The notes beneath the pieces were generated by a model that was given only the letters and a program-made list of their open reading frames with translations, ran no database searches and was not told the DNA's origin. Positions 26,961 through 36,286 of a stretch of 64,000 bases of DNA are shown one piece after another. The DNA comes from Sphingomonas sp. PP-CE-3A-406 (GTDB taxonomy: Bacteria > Pseudomonadota > Alphaproteobacteria > Sphingomonadales > Sphingomonadaceae). Positions within the stretch are counted from its first letter, which is position 1, and every line of letters starts with the position of its first letter. Where the stretch lies: positions 434,001 through 498,000 of the forward strand of contig NZ_RCWY01000002.1 of NCBI RefSeq assembly GCF_003688625.1. The letters run 5' to 3'. The position numbers and the translations under genes were made by a program.

Positions 26961-27935
26961 TCATCCCTCCCCGCCCGTTACGTTCGCGCCCGCCGTTTGC
27001 GACGGAATATTCGTAGTTTCGCCTGCCGCCGGCGCGCTTGCCCCTGCGCTGGCTGGTGCCGGCACGTCGACGCTGTGCGCCAGGCTCGCGCCCGGTTTGC
27101 GCGCGACCAGCTTGGTCGGATCGCGCATGTCGAACCGGATCCAGCCGCGCCCCAGCAGCGGCCTTGCCCCATCCAGTTCGGCGAACTTCACCAGCGCACG
27201 AGGCGCCCCGTCTTCGGGGAGCGCCAACGTCTCGCCGCTCTCGAACGTCAGGTCCCAGCGTCGATTGCCGACCCAGGTCGCTGCCTTCACGCGCGGCTTC
27301 AGCGCGGGCGCGGCGGCGAGCAGCGTCTGGTACGACGCCTCCTGCCGATCCGCGCCCGGCCCGATCACCAGTGGCAGATTCGGGATCGCATCCGGCTGCA
27401 CCGGCTCCAGCAGCACGCCGGATGAGTCGATCAGCGTCAGCTGGCCATTGTCCTGCCACACCGCGGCTGGGGTCCGCTCGACGATATCGACCAGCATCGT
27501 GTTCGGCAGCCGCCGCGACACGTGCGCGTCCGCGATCCAGCCATAGCGCAGCAATTTTTGCCGCACCGCCTCCAGATCGACCGACAGCATCGACGTCTGG
27601 TTCTGCTTGTCCTCCAGCGCGACCGCGTAGACCGACATCCGATCCATCCGCTTGAGGCCGGTCACCTCGATCTGCTCGACCTTGAAGCCCGCACGCCCGG
27701 CACCCTCGGCCACCGCCGCGCCGATCATGCCGGGAATGCCGACCCACGTCGCCGCCGCGATCGCGACCGCACCACCCGCGCCGAGGATCGACCACGTCGC
27801 GATCTTGCGCAGCGTGTCCTCGTTGACCGGGAGCATCCCGACCAGCCGGTCCATCACCGACACCTTCTTGACCGCGACCTTCCGGCGCGGGGCGGGCCGC
27901 TTGGGCGGCGGACCGCGCTTGATCGTGCGGCTCAT
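26961..27935 (-). CDS. ftsQ: cell division protein FtsQ
   Basis: The 324-residue bitopic inner membrane protein has a basic cytoplasmic N-terminus (about residues 1-45, rich in Lys/Arg/Pro) and one span near IATWSILGAGGAVAIAAATW. The periplasmic POTRA domain (FKVEQIEVTGLKRM) and FtsQ domain (DAHVSRRLPNTMLVDIVERT) follow. The Ala/Pro-rich tail is probably disordered. FtsQ links early and late divisome proteins and inhibits or activates FtsWI through FtsLB. The start ATG overlaps the ddl stop by four bases. Confidence 0.95.
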   Translation of the reverse strand: MSRTIKRGPPPKRPAPRRKVAVKKVSVMDRLVGMLPVNEDTLRKIATWSILGAGGAVAIAAATWVGIPGMIGAAVAEGAGRAGFKVEQIEVTGLKRMDRMSVYAVALEDKQNQTSMLSVDLEAVRQKLLRYGWIADAHVSRRLPNTMLVDIVERTPAAVWQDNGQLTLIDSSGVLLEPVQPDAIPNLPLVIGPGADRQEASYQTLLAAAPALKPRVKAATWVGNRRWDLTFESGETLALPEDGAPRALVKFAELDGARPLLGRGWIRFDMRDPTKLVARKPGASLAHSVDVPAPASAGASAPAAGETTNIPSQTAGANVTGGEG

Positions 27936-28870
27936 GGAGAAGGATGGTCCTGAAGCGCCTCGTCGACGATCGCCTGCACTAGCTCGGCATAGCTCATGCC
28001 AATGTGCCGCGCCTGTTCGGGCACGAGGCTTAAGGGAGTCATCCCCGGCTGCGTGTTCACCTCGAGAAGGAAAAGCCCGTCGACACCGCGCTCGTCATCC
28101 CAGCGGAAGTCCGACCGCGACGCGCCCTTGCAGCCGAGCAACCGGTGCGCTTCGAGCGCGAGGCTTTTGCAGGCGTCGGTAATCTCGTCGGGAATCTCCG
28201 CCGGGCAGACGTGCACCGTCATCCCATCGGTGTATTTCGCGTCGTAATCGTACCAGCCGCTCTTCGGCTTCAACTCTGTAACGCCAAGTGCCTTGCCGCC
28301 GAGCACAGCGGTCGTCAGTTCACGCCCACGGATATAGGGCTCGGCGAGCAATTCCTCGAACTCGCCCCACGGCCCAACGCTATCGCGCGCGATCGGATTT
28401 CCGTAATTGCCGCTGTCCGTGACGATCGCCACGCCAACCGAGGAGCCCTCGTTGACCGGCTTCAGCACGTAGGGCCGCGCCATCGGATCGCTCTCGAACA
28501 AATCCGCCGACTTGACGATCCGCCCACCCGGCATCGGCACGCCCGCGGGGACGAGGAGCAGCTTGGTCAGCACCTTGTCGATCGCGATCACCGACGTCGC
28601 GAGGCCGGAGTGCGTGTATCGCAGACCCATCAGGTCGAGCAGCCCCTGCACCGAACCGTCCTCGCCGGGCGTCCCATGCAGCGCATTGAACACCAGGTCA
28701 GGCTCGGCCTCGGCGAGCTTGGCAGCAACATCCCGCCCCATATCGATCCGCGTAACCCGGTGCCCCAGCGACTCCAGCGCATCGGCACAGCCATTACCCG
28801 ACATCAGCGAAACCTCACGCTCCGCCGACCAGCCACCCATGAGGACTGCGATGTGAAGTGGACCCGTCAT
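27932..28870 (-). CDS. ddl: D-alanine--D-alanine ligase
   Basis: The 312-residue ATP-grasp enzyme makes the D-Ala-D-Ala dipeptide for MurF. It has VLMGGWSAEREVSLMSG at the N-terminus, FNALHGTPGEDGSVQG, the ATP-binding VLKPVNEGSSVGVAIV, and the C-terminal metal-binding FLLEVNTQPGMT. The length is normal for the DdlB type. The ATG at 28870 overlaps the murB stop (ATGA). Its ribosome binding sequence, GGGAGGGGAGGC, belongs to a palindromic repeat that also encodes the MurB tail, so translation of this gene depends on an inserted element. Confidence 0.96.
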   Translation of the reverse strand: MTGPLHIAVLMGGWSAEREVSLMSGNGCADALESLGHRVTRIDMGRDVAAKLAEAEPDLVFNALHGTPGEDGSVQGLLDLMGLRYTHSGLATSVIAIDKVLTKLLLVPAGVPMPGGRIVKSADLFESDPMARPYVLKPVNEGSSVGVAIVTDSGNYGNPIARDSVGPWGEFEELLAEPYIRGRELTTAVLGGKALGVTELKPKSGWYDYDAKYTDGMTVHVCPAEIPDEITDACKSLALEAHRLLGCKGASRSDFRWDDERGVDGLFLLEVNTQPGMTPLSLVPEQARHIGMSYAELVQAIVDEALQDHPSP

Positions 28871-30015
28871 GCCTCCCCTCCCGCATGCGGGAGGGGACCG
28901 AGGGGTGGGCGCCCGCCATCACCAGCCGCATCGCTGGTGGAACGCGCAGGCGCAGCACTGTTTGGCAGCCCCTCACCCCGACCCTCTCCCCGCAGGGGAG
29001 AGGGAGCAGCGATGCCGACCCGCTGGATTTCCCATTCCAACGTCACCCCCGAATGCGCCTTCACCTTGTCGCGTACCTCTTCACCCAGCGCCTCGATCTC
29101 CGCGCTCGACGCGGACCCGAGGTTCAGCAGGAAATTACAATGTTTCTCACTGACCTGCGCGTCCCCGCGAGTCAGCCCCCGACAGCCGGCCGCGTCGATC
29201 AACGCCCAAGCCTTGTGCCCCTCGGGGTTCTTGAACGTCGAACCCCCGGTGCGCGAACGGAGAGGCTGCGAAGCCTCGCGCTCGGCGGCAATCCGGTCCA
29301 TCTCCGCACCGATCACAGCCGGCTCGCCGGGCGTGCCGGAGAACACGGCTTCGACCACGACGGCTCCCGCGGGGAGGTCAGAATGCCGATAGGTGAAACC
29401 AAGCTTCTCAGCGGACCAGGTCTCGACCGTACCGTCCCGCGTGACAACGGTAGCCTCGACCAGAATATCGCTGACATCGCGACCATAAGCCCCTGCGTTC
29501 ATCCGAACCGCACCACCAACAGTACCCGGTATCCCACGCAGAAACTCAAGCCCCGCAATCCCAGCGTCCCGCGCAGCACTGGCCACGGTAATCCCCATCG
29601 CCCCCGCGCCTGCCCGAACACGGCCATCCTGCACCGAAACCTTAGCCATAGCCTTGGGAAGCCGCACGACGACCCCCGGCACGCCACCGTCCCGCACGAT
29701 CAGGTTCGAACCTACGCCAACCGGAAGCACTGGCGTCGAAGGGTCTAGGGTCTTGAGCAACCCCGCCAGATCCTCGACATCCGAAGGCCGCACCAACCAC
29801 TCCGCCGGGCCACCGGTACGAAACCAGATAAAGTCTGCCAGGCTGCCATTAGCCGTCAGAGTACCACGCAGATCCTCCCCGGCACGGGGAGGGGGACCGC
29901 CAAAGGCGGTGGAGGGGGCACTGCCAGGAGCGTTACGCTCGCGGACAGCCCCCTCCACCATGCCCTGCATGGTCCCCCTCCCCGTACCGGGGAGGATTTG
30001 CGACGCGCCACTCAC
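28867..30015 (-). CDS. murB: UDP-N-acetylmuramate dehydrogenase carrying repeat-encoded N- and C-terminal segments
   Basis: This FAD enzyme reduces UDP-GlcNAc-enolpyruvate to UDP-MurNAc. The core runs from [20 protein letters not shown], through [16 protein letters not shown] and [14 protein letters not shown], to [20 protein letters not shown] and [11 protein letters not shown], a normal type I-like MurB of about 290 residues. The full frame is 382 residues. Residues 7-48 (starting ILPGTGRGT and ending [10 protein letters not shown]) are encoded by a palindromic element, as are roughly the last 45 ([12 protein letters not shown] to GGEA). The GTG at 30015 overlaps the murC stop. An ATG at 29970 inside the element, behind GGGAGGGGGACC, is an alternative start. 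Stop and ddl start overlap. Confidence 0.94.
   Translation of the reverse strand: MSGASQILPGTGRGTMQGMVEGAVRERNAPGSAPSTAFGGPPPRAGEDLRGTLTANGSLADFIWFRTGGPAEWLVRPSDVEDLAGLLKTLDPSTPVLPVGVGSNLIVRDGGVPGVVVRLPKAMAKVSVQDGRVRAGAGAMGITVASAARDAGIAGLEFLRGIPGTVGGAVRMNAGAYGRDVSDILVEATVVTRDGTVETWSAEKLGFTYRHSDLPAGAVVVEAVFSGTPGEPAVIGAEMDRIAAEREASQPLRSRTGGSTFKNPEGHKAWALIDAAGCRGLTRGDAQVSEKHCNFLLNLGSASSAEIEALGEEVRDKVKAHSGVTLEWEIQRVGIAAPSPLRGEGRGEGLPNSAAPARSTSDAAGDGGRPPLGPLPHAGGEA
28872..29006. repeat. Palindromic element spanning the murB 3' end and ddl ribosome binding site
   Basis: The left arm is CCTCCCCTCCCGCATGCGGG and the right arm CCCCTCACCCCGACCCTCTCC followed by CGCAGGGGAGAGGG. Both are hairpins. The element is read as the last 45 or so residues of MurB, and its left arm, in the transcript, is the purine-rich sequence directly before the ddl ATG. 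Confidence 0.8.
29872..29997. repeat. 126-bp palindromic element inside the murB frame
   Basis: The ends are ATCCTCCCCGGCACGGGGAG plus GGGGACC at the left and the reverse complement (one mismatch, GTACC for GCACG context) at the right, giving 27-bp terminal inverted repeats. Length is 126 bp, exactly 42 codons. It shares both ends, orientation and reading frame with the element in murD. Confidence 0.88.
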
Positions 30016-31442
30016 GCCAGCACCTTAGCGCGCTCGGCCGCGATCGCATCGGCCAGACCGGCCGCCCACTTCGTAATGTCGCCAGCGCCAAGACACACGA
30101 CCATGTCATCAGCCTCGATCGTCGCCGCCAGCTCCACCGCGAGCGCGTCCGCATCAGCAACAACACCCGCAAACCGGTGCCCGCGCCGCTTCAACCCCTC
30201 GACCAAAGCCGCCGCATCGACACCTTCGACCGGCGCTTCGCCCGCAGCATAGACAGGCGTCACCAACACCCGATCCGCGTCGTTGAAGGCCGTCTGAAAA
30301 TCCTCCATCAGATTGCCAAGCCGCGAATAGCGATGCGGCTGCACCACCGCGATCACGCGCCCCTTCACGCCCTCGCGAGCCGCCGCCAACACCGCCCGAA
30401 TTTCGACCGGGTGATGCCCGTAATCGTCGATGATCGTCACGCCCCCGCCTTCGACGGCCACTTCGCCAACCTTAGTAAACCGCCGCTTCACGCCGCCGAA
30501 CTTGGCGAACCCCTGCTGGATCGTCGCATCCGCGATCCCGAGCTCCAGCGCCACGCCGATCGCCGCCAGCGCGTTCTGCACATTGTGACGACCCGGCATC
30601 GGCATCTCGATTCCCGAGATCGTCCGCGTCGCACCGTCGCGCTCGCGCACCACGCAGTCGAAGCGGTTGCCGCCAGGGATCGGCGTGACTTCCACGCCAC
30701 GCACGTCCGCCTGCGCCGAGAAACCATAGGTCACGACCCGACGATCGCGCACCCGCGGCAGGATTCCCTGCACCTCCGGATGATCGAGGCACAGCAGCGC
30801 CGCGCCGTAGAAGGGCACGTTCTCCACGAACTCGACGAACGCATCCTTCACCGCGTCGAACGAACCGTAATGATCGAGATGCTCGGGATCGATGTTAGTG
30901 ACGACCGCGATGGTGCCGTCGAGCCGCAGGAAACTGCCGTCGCTCTCGTCCGCTTCCACGACCATCCAGTCGCTCGCGCCCAATCGCGCATTCGACCCGT
31001 AGCTGTTGATGATCCCGCCATTGATGACCGTCGGATCAACGCCACCCGCGTCGAGCAACGCCGCCACCATCGATGTCGTCGTCGTCTTGCCATGTGTGCC
31101 GGCAATCGCGACGGTCGACTTCAGCCGCATCAGTTCCGCCAGCATTTCCGCTCGCCGCACGACCGGCACGCGTGCGTTCAAAGCCGCCTCGACCTCCGGG
31201 TTGGAGCGCACGATCGCGGTCGAGACGACCACCACCGCGGCGTCGCCGATGTTCGACGCGGCATGGCCGATCGCCACCGGAATGCCCTTGTCGCGCAACC
31301 CCTGCACGACATAACCCTCGGCGACGTCCGAGCCCTGCACGCGGTAGCCGAGGTTCTTCATCACCTCGGCGATGCCCGACATGCCGATCCCGCCGATCCC
31401 GACGAAGTGGATCGTGCCGATATCCGTTGCGACGCCCTTCAT
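30012..31442 (-). CDS. murC: UDP-N-acetylmuramate--L-alanine ligase
   Basis: The 476-residue Mur ligase adds L-Ala to UDP-MurNAc. The N-terminal UDP-binding domain starts [17 protein letters not shown], the ATP P-loop is [18 protein letters not shown], and the central domain has [11 protein letters not shown] and [20 protein letters not shown]. The C-terminal domain has [12 protein letters not shown]. Length and order are standard. The ATG at 31442 overlaps the murG stop (ATGA); longer frames upstream run antisense-like through murG and are not coding. The stop overlaps the murB GTG. Confidence 0.96.
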   Translation of the reverse strand: MKGVATDIGTIHFVGIGGIGMSGIAEVMKNLGYRVQGSDVAEGYVVQGLRDKGIPVAIGHAASNIGDAAVVVVSTAIVRSNPEVEAALNARVPVVRRAEMLAELMRLKSTVAIAGTHGKTTTTSMVAALLDAGGVDPTVINGGIINSYGSNARLGASDWMVVEADESDGSFLRLDGTIAVVTNIDPEHLDHYGSFDAVKDAFVEFVENVPFYGAALLCLDHPEVQGILPRVRDRRVVTYGFSAQADVRGVEVTPIPGGNRFDCVVRERDGATRTISGIEMPMPGRHNVQNALAAIGVALELGIADATIQQGFAKFGGVKRRFTKVGEVAVEGGGVTIIDDYGHHPVEIRAVLAAAREGVKGRVIAVVQPHRYSRLGNLMEDFQTAFNDADRVLVTPVYAAGEAPVEGVDAAALVEGLKRRGHRFAGVVADADALAVELAATIEADDMVVCLGAGDITKWAAGLADAIAAERAKVLA

Positions 31443-32581
31443 GCGAACTGCGCCTTGGGCTTGGAGGGCGCACCGACCGGAATCCGCGACAACGGTGCAT
31501 CCAGGCTCTCGACCAGATCGGCCAGATCGCTCGCCGCGTTCGGCCGTCCGCAACTCCGCGCGCGTCCCGCCGCGTTCTGCAACGCCGCCGGATCGAGCCC
31601 GAGTTTCTGCATCTGCTTGGCCAGTTCCACTGCGGTAAAGTCTCCCTGCGCGATCGTCCGCGCGCCGCCCGCCCGCGTGATCTCGCGCGCGTTCACGGTC
31701 TGGTGGTCGTCGGTCGCACCCGGCAGCGGCACTAAAATAGCCGGCCGGCCTGCCGCGGTCAGTTCCGAAATCGTCGAAGCGCCCGCGCGTGCAATTACCA
31801 GATGCGCCCAGGCCAGTTGCTCGGGCATATCCGGCAGATACGTCGCCAGCTCGGCCGGAATATGATGCTCGGCGTACTTGGTACGCACCGCGTCGATATC
31901 CTCGATCCGCGCCTGATGAGTCACCTGCAACCGCCGCCGGAACGTCACCGGCAGCATCGCCAGACCATCTGGCACGACCTGCGACAGGATGCTCGCCCCT
32001 TGGCTGCCGCCGGTCACGAGCACACGGAAGATGCCGTCCTCCTCCAGCAACGGATACGGCCGCGAGCGCAGCGCCAGCACCGCCTCCCGCACCGGATTGC
32101 CGACCAGATGCGCCTTCCCCAGCAGCTTCGGCGCGAGGCGTTCGGTCGGCTCGGACGACGTCGCGATCGCGTCCACGCGCCCCGCGACGAAGCGGTTCAC
32201 GCGCCCCAGCACCGCGTTCTGCTCGTGCACCGCAGTCGGAATCTTGTCCGCGAACGCCGCCAACAACGCTGGCAATGCAGGGTATCCGCCAAAGCCGATC
32301 ACCGCGGCGGGCTTGAACGTCCGGTACAGCTCGCGCGCCATTGCCCGCCCGCGCCACATCTCGCGCGTGGCCCGAGCCCAGCCAAGCGGCCCGCCGGTAA
32401 AGCGTCCCGCTGGCAGGACATGCGTCTGGATATCCTCGAACAGCCCCGGAAACCGCACGCCGCGCGCATCGCTGACGAGCGCGACACGGTGGCCGCGCTT
32501 GGTCAGTTCAGCCGCGAGCGCCGCTGCCGGGACCATGTGTCCACCCGTGCCACCGGCTGCGAGGACGTAATGCTTACTCAT
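31439..32581 (-). CDS. murG: UDP-N-acetylglucosamine--N-acetylmuramyl-(pentapeptide) transferase
   Basis: The 380-residue GT28 glycosyltransferase converts lipid I to lipid II at the inner face of the membrane. It has the glycine-rich donor/lipid loop [19 protein letters not shown], a second loop [16 protein letters not shown], and the UDP-GlcNAc site [19 protein letters not shown] with [14 protein letters not shown]. The length is close to the family norm. The start overlaps the ftsW stop, and the stop overlaps murC, so it is embedded in the coupled array. Confidence 0.96.
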   Translation of the reverse strand: MSKHYVLAAGGTGGHMVPAAALAAELTKRGHRVALVSDARGVRFPGLFEDIQTHVLPAGRFTGGPLGWARATREMWRGRAMARELYRTFKPAAVIGFGGYPALPALLAAFADKIPTAVHEQNAVLGRVNRFVAGRVDAIATSSEPTERLAPKLLGKAHLVGNPVREAVLALRSRPYPLLEEDGIFRVLVTGGSQGASILSQVVPDGLAMLPVTFRRRLQVTHQARIEDIDAVRTKYAEHHIPAELATYLPDMPEQLAWAHLVIARAGASTISELTAAGRPAILVPLPGATDDHQTVNAREITRAGGARTIAQGDFTAVELAKQMQKLGLDPAALQNAAGRARSCGRPNAASDLADLVESLDAPLSRIPVGAPSKPKAQFA

Positions 32582-33822
32582 TCACCACTCCAGCGGACGA
32601 CATAGGGGCTCCGCGTGAGAAACGGATTGCGCCGGGTAAACGCCAGCAGCAACCCCATGCCGACCGACAACGCAATCATCGACGACCCGCCATAGCTGAT
32701 GAACGGCAGCGTCATACCCTTAGAGGGCGCGAGGCCGGTGTTGACCGCCATGCTGACCAGCGCCTGCGCACCGAACTGCGTGGCGAGGCCGGCGGAGGCC
32801 AGCAATTTGAATTCATCCTGCTCGTCCAGCAGCTTGACGAACACGCGCACCACGATCGCAAGGAAGATCACGGCGATCACCGAGCACGCGATCAAGCCGA
32901 ATTCCTCGCCGATCACCGAGAAGATATAGTCGGTATGCGCCTCGGGCAGCCCGAACTTCGCCGCGCCTGCGCCCGGCCCGGTCCCGGTCCAGCCACCCGC
33001 GGTCAGCGTGTTATGTGCGGCATTCGTCTGGAAATGGTCGCCTGCGCCCTCGCCCTCGACACCCGGAAACAGGAACGCATCGATCCGCGACCGCGCCACG
33101 CCGTAGAACACATAGGCGGCGATCAGCCCGGCCGGCGCCATCGCGACGAGGCCGAGCATCACCTTGGCCGGCGTCCCCGCGATCATCAGCAGCGCCATCC
33201 AGACCGAGCAGAAGATGATCGTCTGGCCGAAATCGGGCTGGAGCATCAGCAGCACAGCCACGCCCGCGGTCATCGCGCCGGTGATCAGCACCGTCGGCAG
33301 CTCGGCATCCTTCGCCCGCAACGACAACAGCCACGCGACCGTGACGATGAACAGCGGTTTCAGGAACTCGGAAGGCTGGAACTGTGCGAACCCGACGCCG
33401 AGCCAGCGGCGTGCGCCATTCGCCTCGACCCCGATGAACGGCGTCACCATCAGCATCAGCACGAACAGCGCACACCCGCCAATCGCCATCCGCCGCGCCA
33501 TCGAGACGGGCATCATCGACACGCCGAACAGCACGGGGAGCGACACGCCGACCCACATCAACTGCCGCCAGAAATAGTAGAGCGGCGCGATCTTGTGGTG
33601 CTCGCCCGAATAGCGGACTGCGCTCGCCGGCGACGCCGCCGCCACCGCAATCAGCCCGATCGCGATCAGGAACAGCGTCAGCAGCAGCAGCATCCGGTCG
33701 ATATCCCAGAACCACGTGCCGAGCGGCGACTGATCGCCCCGCCCGCCGCGCCGCTTCATCTTCGCGACGATGCTGGTCTTCGGTGTGCCCATGTCAATGG
33801 TTCCAGCGCGGATATCGGTCAT
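32578..33822 (-). CDS. ftsW: septal peptidoglycan polymerase FtsW
   Basis: The 414-residue SEDS-family protein has about ten membrane spans after a cytoplasmic N-terminus of about 40 residues. Family motifs include VSLPVLFGVSMMP, ARRWLGVGFAQFQPSEFLK and the C-terminal ALVSMAVNTGLAPSKGMTLPF with YGGSSMIALSVGMGLLL. The catalytic Asp region is expected in the large extracellular loop. SEDS proteins polymerise glycan strands from lipid II together with FtsI. An in-frame ATG at 33792 is an alternative start. The frame overlaps murD upstream and murG downstream by four bases each. Confidence 0.95.
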   Translation of the reverse strand: MTDIRAGTIDMGTPKTSIVAKMKRRGGRGDQSPLGTWFWDIDRMLLLLTLFLIAIGLIAVAAASPASAVRYSGEHHKIAPLYYFWRQLMWVGVSLPVLFGVSMMPVSMARRMAIGGCALFVLMLMVTPFIGVEANGARRWLGVGFAQFQPSEFLKPLFIVTVAWLLSLRAKDAELPTVLITGAMTAGVAVLLMLQPDFGQTIIFCSVWMALLMIAGTPAKVMLGLVAMAPAGLIAAYVFYGVARSRIDAFLFPGVEGEGAGDHFQTNAAHNTLTAGGWTGTGPGAGAAKFGLPEAHTDYIFSVIGEEFGLIACSVIAVIFLAIVVRVFVKLLDEQDEFKLLASAGLATQFGAQALVSMAVNTGLAPSKGMTLPFISYGGSSMIALSVGMGLLLAFTRRNPFLTRSPYVVRWSGE

Positions 33823-35219
33823 GCCAGCGACTCCACCGCAGCGCGGAACGCGGCCCCGCGCGCTTCGTAATCGCGAAACTGGTCGAAGCTAGCACAGGCG
33901 GGGGACAACAAAACAGTGTCGCCCGGCTTGGCGTTTGCGGCAGCAGTGCGGACCGCTGCGTCCAACGTACCGACGTTCTCGACAGCCATGAAGTCTTTCA
34001 GGATTTCAGCGAATTTCGGGCCAGCCTCGCCGATCGTGTAGGCGCGAACGACGTGACCGAAGGCAGGTTTGCACGCGTCGAGGTCGTCGCCTTTCGCGCG
34101 GCCGCCGACGATCCAGTGGACCCGGTTGAACGCGGCCAGCGCCGGCGCGGTGCTCTCGGGATTGGTCGCCTTGCTGTCGTCGACATAGGCGACGCCGCCG
34201 TACGAGGCGATCTGCTCCATACGATGCGGCAGGCCCGTGAAGCTCGTCAGGCCGCGGTCGATATCCACTTCGCTCACGCCCAGCGCCTTGACCACGGCAA
34301 TCGCGGCGAGTGCGTTCTGGGCGTTGTGCGGGCCCTGGAGCGTCGGCCAGTTGCTCTGATCCATGCACACGCCCGGGGCGATCTTGGTCAGGTGCTCGCC
34401 CTTCGCCGACAGCCCGCGCGCGATCTCGGCGGACAGCGTGTCGCCGATGCCGATGACCGCGTCATGCTCGGCCGACTGCATCGCGAACAGCCGCGCCTTG
34501 GAAGCGGCATAGCCTTCGAAGCCGTCGTAGCGATCGAGATGATCGGGCGTGATGTTGAGCAGCACCGCGACGTCGCAATCGAGCGTCTGCGTCAGGTCGA
34601 TCTGGTAGCTCGACAGTTCGAGCACGTAGACGCCGCCCTCGGGGAGCGCTTGCTGCTCGAGGATCGGCAGGCCGATATTGCCGCCCATCAGCGTGGGGAC
34701 GCCGGCTGTCTTGAGGATGTGGTGGACGAGCGCGGTGGTGGTCGACTTGCCGTTGGTGCCGGTGATGCCGACGACTCTGTGCGGAGGGAGGTCGGCTCGG
34801 GCTTGGGCGAAGAGTTCGATGTCGCCGATGACGGGGACGCCTGCCGCACGCGCGGCGGCGGCGAGAGGATGCGTGTTCAGCGGTACGCCCGGCGAGACGA
34901 CAAACGCGTCGAAGGCCGAGAGATCATCCAACGGAGCGACGATCAAATCCTCCCCGGCACGGGGAGGGGGACCGCCAGCCGCAGGCTGGTGGTGGAGGGG
35001 GGCATCCGCAAGCGAAACGCCTGGAACAGCCCCCCCTCCACCAGCAGAGCTGGTCCCCCTCCCCGTACCGGGGAGGATTGCGTCACGCTTCACCTCGTCG
35101 GAGTCCCAAGCGACAACGCTCGCCCCACCAGCAACAAGCGCCCGCACCGTCGCAGCCCCAGACCGCGCCAACCCCAACACCGCATAGCGTTTCCCGCGCC
35201 AGGCCTCAGCAACAATCAC
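33819..35219 (-). CDS. murD: UDP-N-acetylmuramoyl-L-alanine--D-glutamate ligase with a repeat-encoded insert
   Basis: The 466-residue Mur ligase adds D-Glu. The N-terminal UDP-binding domain reads [19 protein letters not shown], then [13 protein letters not shown] and GDIELFAQA. The P-loop is [20 protein letters not shown], and [11 protein letters not shown] and [13 protein letters not shown] follow. Residues 48-91, starting ILPGTGRGT and ending [10 protein letters not shown], are encoded by a 132-bp palindromic element. They interrupt the N-terminal domain between the strand ending VVAWDSDEV and the segment [14 protein letters not shown]. Without it the protein would be about 422 residues, a normal size. 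The GTG at 35219 overlaps the mraY stop. The catalytic motifs are intact, so the enzyme is probably active and the insert a surface loop. Confidence 0.95.
   Translation of the reverse strand: MIVAEAWRGKRYAVLGLARSGAATVRALVAGGASVVAWDSDEVKRDAILPGTGRGTSSAGGGGAVPGVSLADAPLHHQPAAGGPPPRAGEDLIVAPLDDLSAFDAFVVSPGVPLNTHPLAAAARAAGVPVIGDIELFAQARADLPPHRVVGITGTNGKSTTTALVHHILKTAGVPTLMGGNIGLPILEQQALPEGGVYVLELSSYQIDLTQTLDCDVAVLLNITPDHLDRYDGFEGYAASKARLFAMQSAEHDAVIGIGDTLSAEIARGLSAKGEHLTKIAPGVCMDQSNWPTLQGPHNAQNALAAIAVVKALGVSEVDIDRGLTSFTGLPHRMEQIASYGGVAYVDDSKATNPESTAPALAAFNRVHWIVGGRAKGDDLDACKPAFGHVVRAYTIGEAGPKFAEILKDFMAVENVGTLDAAVRTAAANAKPGDTVLLSPACASFDQFRDYEARGAAFRAAVESLA
34947..35078. repeat. 132-bp palindromic element inside the murD frame
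   Basis: It begins ATCCTCCCCGGCACGGGGAG and ends with the near reverse complement, giving 27-bp terminal inverted repeats with one mismatch. Length is 132 bp, exactly 44 codons. The first 30 or so bases and the last 27 are identical to the murB element at 29872-29997, while the middle differs. Confidence 0.9.
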
Positions 35220-36286
35220 CGCAGCTTCAACGTCGAAAGGCCGACCAGCGCCAGCACCAACGCAATGATCCAGAAGCGGATCACCACCGTCGCCTCGGCC
35301 CAGCCGAGCTGTTCGAAATGATGGTGGATCGGCGCCATCCGGAACACGCGCTTCCCGGTGCGCTTGTAGAAGAACACCTGGATGATCACCGACAGCGCCT
35401 CGATCACGAACAGCCCGCCGATGATCCCCAGCACGATCTCGTGATGCGCGACGACCGCGATCGTCCCCAGCGCGCCGCCCAAAGCCAGCGACCCGGTATC
35501 GCCCATGAACACCGCAGCCGGCGGCGCATTGAACCACAGGAATGCGAGCCCCGCGCCGACGATCGCCCCGCAGAATATCGCCAGCTCACCCGCGCGAGGG
35601 ACGTGCGGGATACCAAGATAGTCCGCGAACTTCACGTTTCCGACCAGGTACACGATCACCATGAACGCGACGCTGGCGATGATCACCGGCATCGTCGCCA
35701 GCCCATCGAGGCCGTCCGTCAGGTTCACCGCATTACCGAACGACACGATCGTGAACGCCGCAAACACCGGGAAGAACCAGCCAAGATCGAGGTACATGCG
35801 CGACGTGAACGGCAGATACAGATGCGGGCCGTTCTGCGACATGATGATCGTCGCGGCGACACCGGCAATGATGAACTCGAGCAGCAACCGCGTGCGCCCG
35901 CTGATCCCCGCGGTGCTCGCCTTGCGCACCTTGTCATAGTCGTCGAGAAACCCGATCGTCCCGAACCCGAGCGTCACGAACAGGCACGCCCAGACATACG
36001 GATTGCTCAGGTCCATCCACAGGAAGATCGCGAGGCACATCGAGGTCAGGATCATCAGCCCGCCCATCGTCGGCGTCCCGCGCTTCGACAGATGCGACTG
36101 CGGGCCGTCGGCGCGGATCGGCTGGCCCTTGCCCTGCCGCACGCGCAGCCAGCCGATGAACTTCGGCCCGATGATCAGGCCGATGATCAGCGCGGTCGCG
36201 ACCGCGCCACCGGTCCGCACCGTCTGGTAACGGATGAGGTTCAGCAGGCCGGGAAACCCCAGATGCTCGGCGAGCCAGTACAACAT
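35216..36286 (-). CDS. mraY: phospho-N-acetylmuramoyl-pentapeptide-transferase
   Basis: The 356-residue polytopic enzyme transfers phospho-MurNAc-pentapeptide to undecaprenyl phosphate, making lipid I. About ten spans are visible. Family motifs include [28 protein letters not shown] with its aspartates, [28 protein letters not shown] and [15 protein letters not shown]. The ATG at 36286 directly follows the murF TGA with no spacer. The stop overlaps the murD GTG. Length is normal. Confidence 0.97.
   Translation of the reverse strand: MLYWLAEHLGFPGLLNLIRYQTVRTGGAVATALIIGLIIGPKFIGWLRVRQGKGQPIRADGPQSHLSKRGTPTMGGLMILTSMCLAIFLWMDLSNPYVWACLFVTLGFGTIGFLDDYDKVRKASTAGISGRTRLLLEFIIAGVAATIIMSQNGPHLYLPFTSRMYLDLGWFFPVFAAFTIVSFGNAVNLTDGLDGLATMPVIIASVAFMVIVYLVGNVKFADYLGIPHVPRAGELAIFCGAIVGAGLAFLWFNAPPAAVFMGDTGSLALGGALGTIAVVAHHEIVLGIIGGLFVIEALSVIIQVFFYKRTGKRVFRMAPIHHHFEQLGWAEATVVIRFWIIALVLALVGLSTLKLR

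Noticed and set aside
29872..30015. Sequencing error as cause of the odd MurB N-terminus
   Set aside because: The segment is a complete, symmetrical element shared with murD, so it is real DNA and not a frameshift artefact.
35219..35537. N-terminal extension of murD into mraY
   Set aside because: The frame stays open upstream, but the GTGA overlap and the family N-terminus ([11 protein letters not shown]) place the start at 35219.
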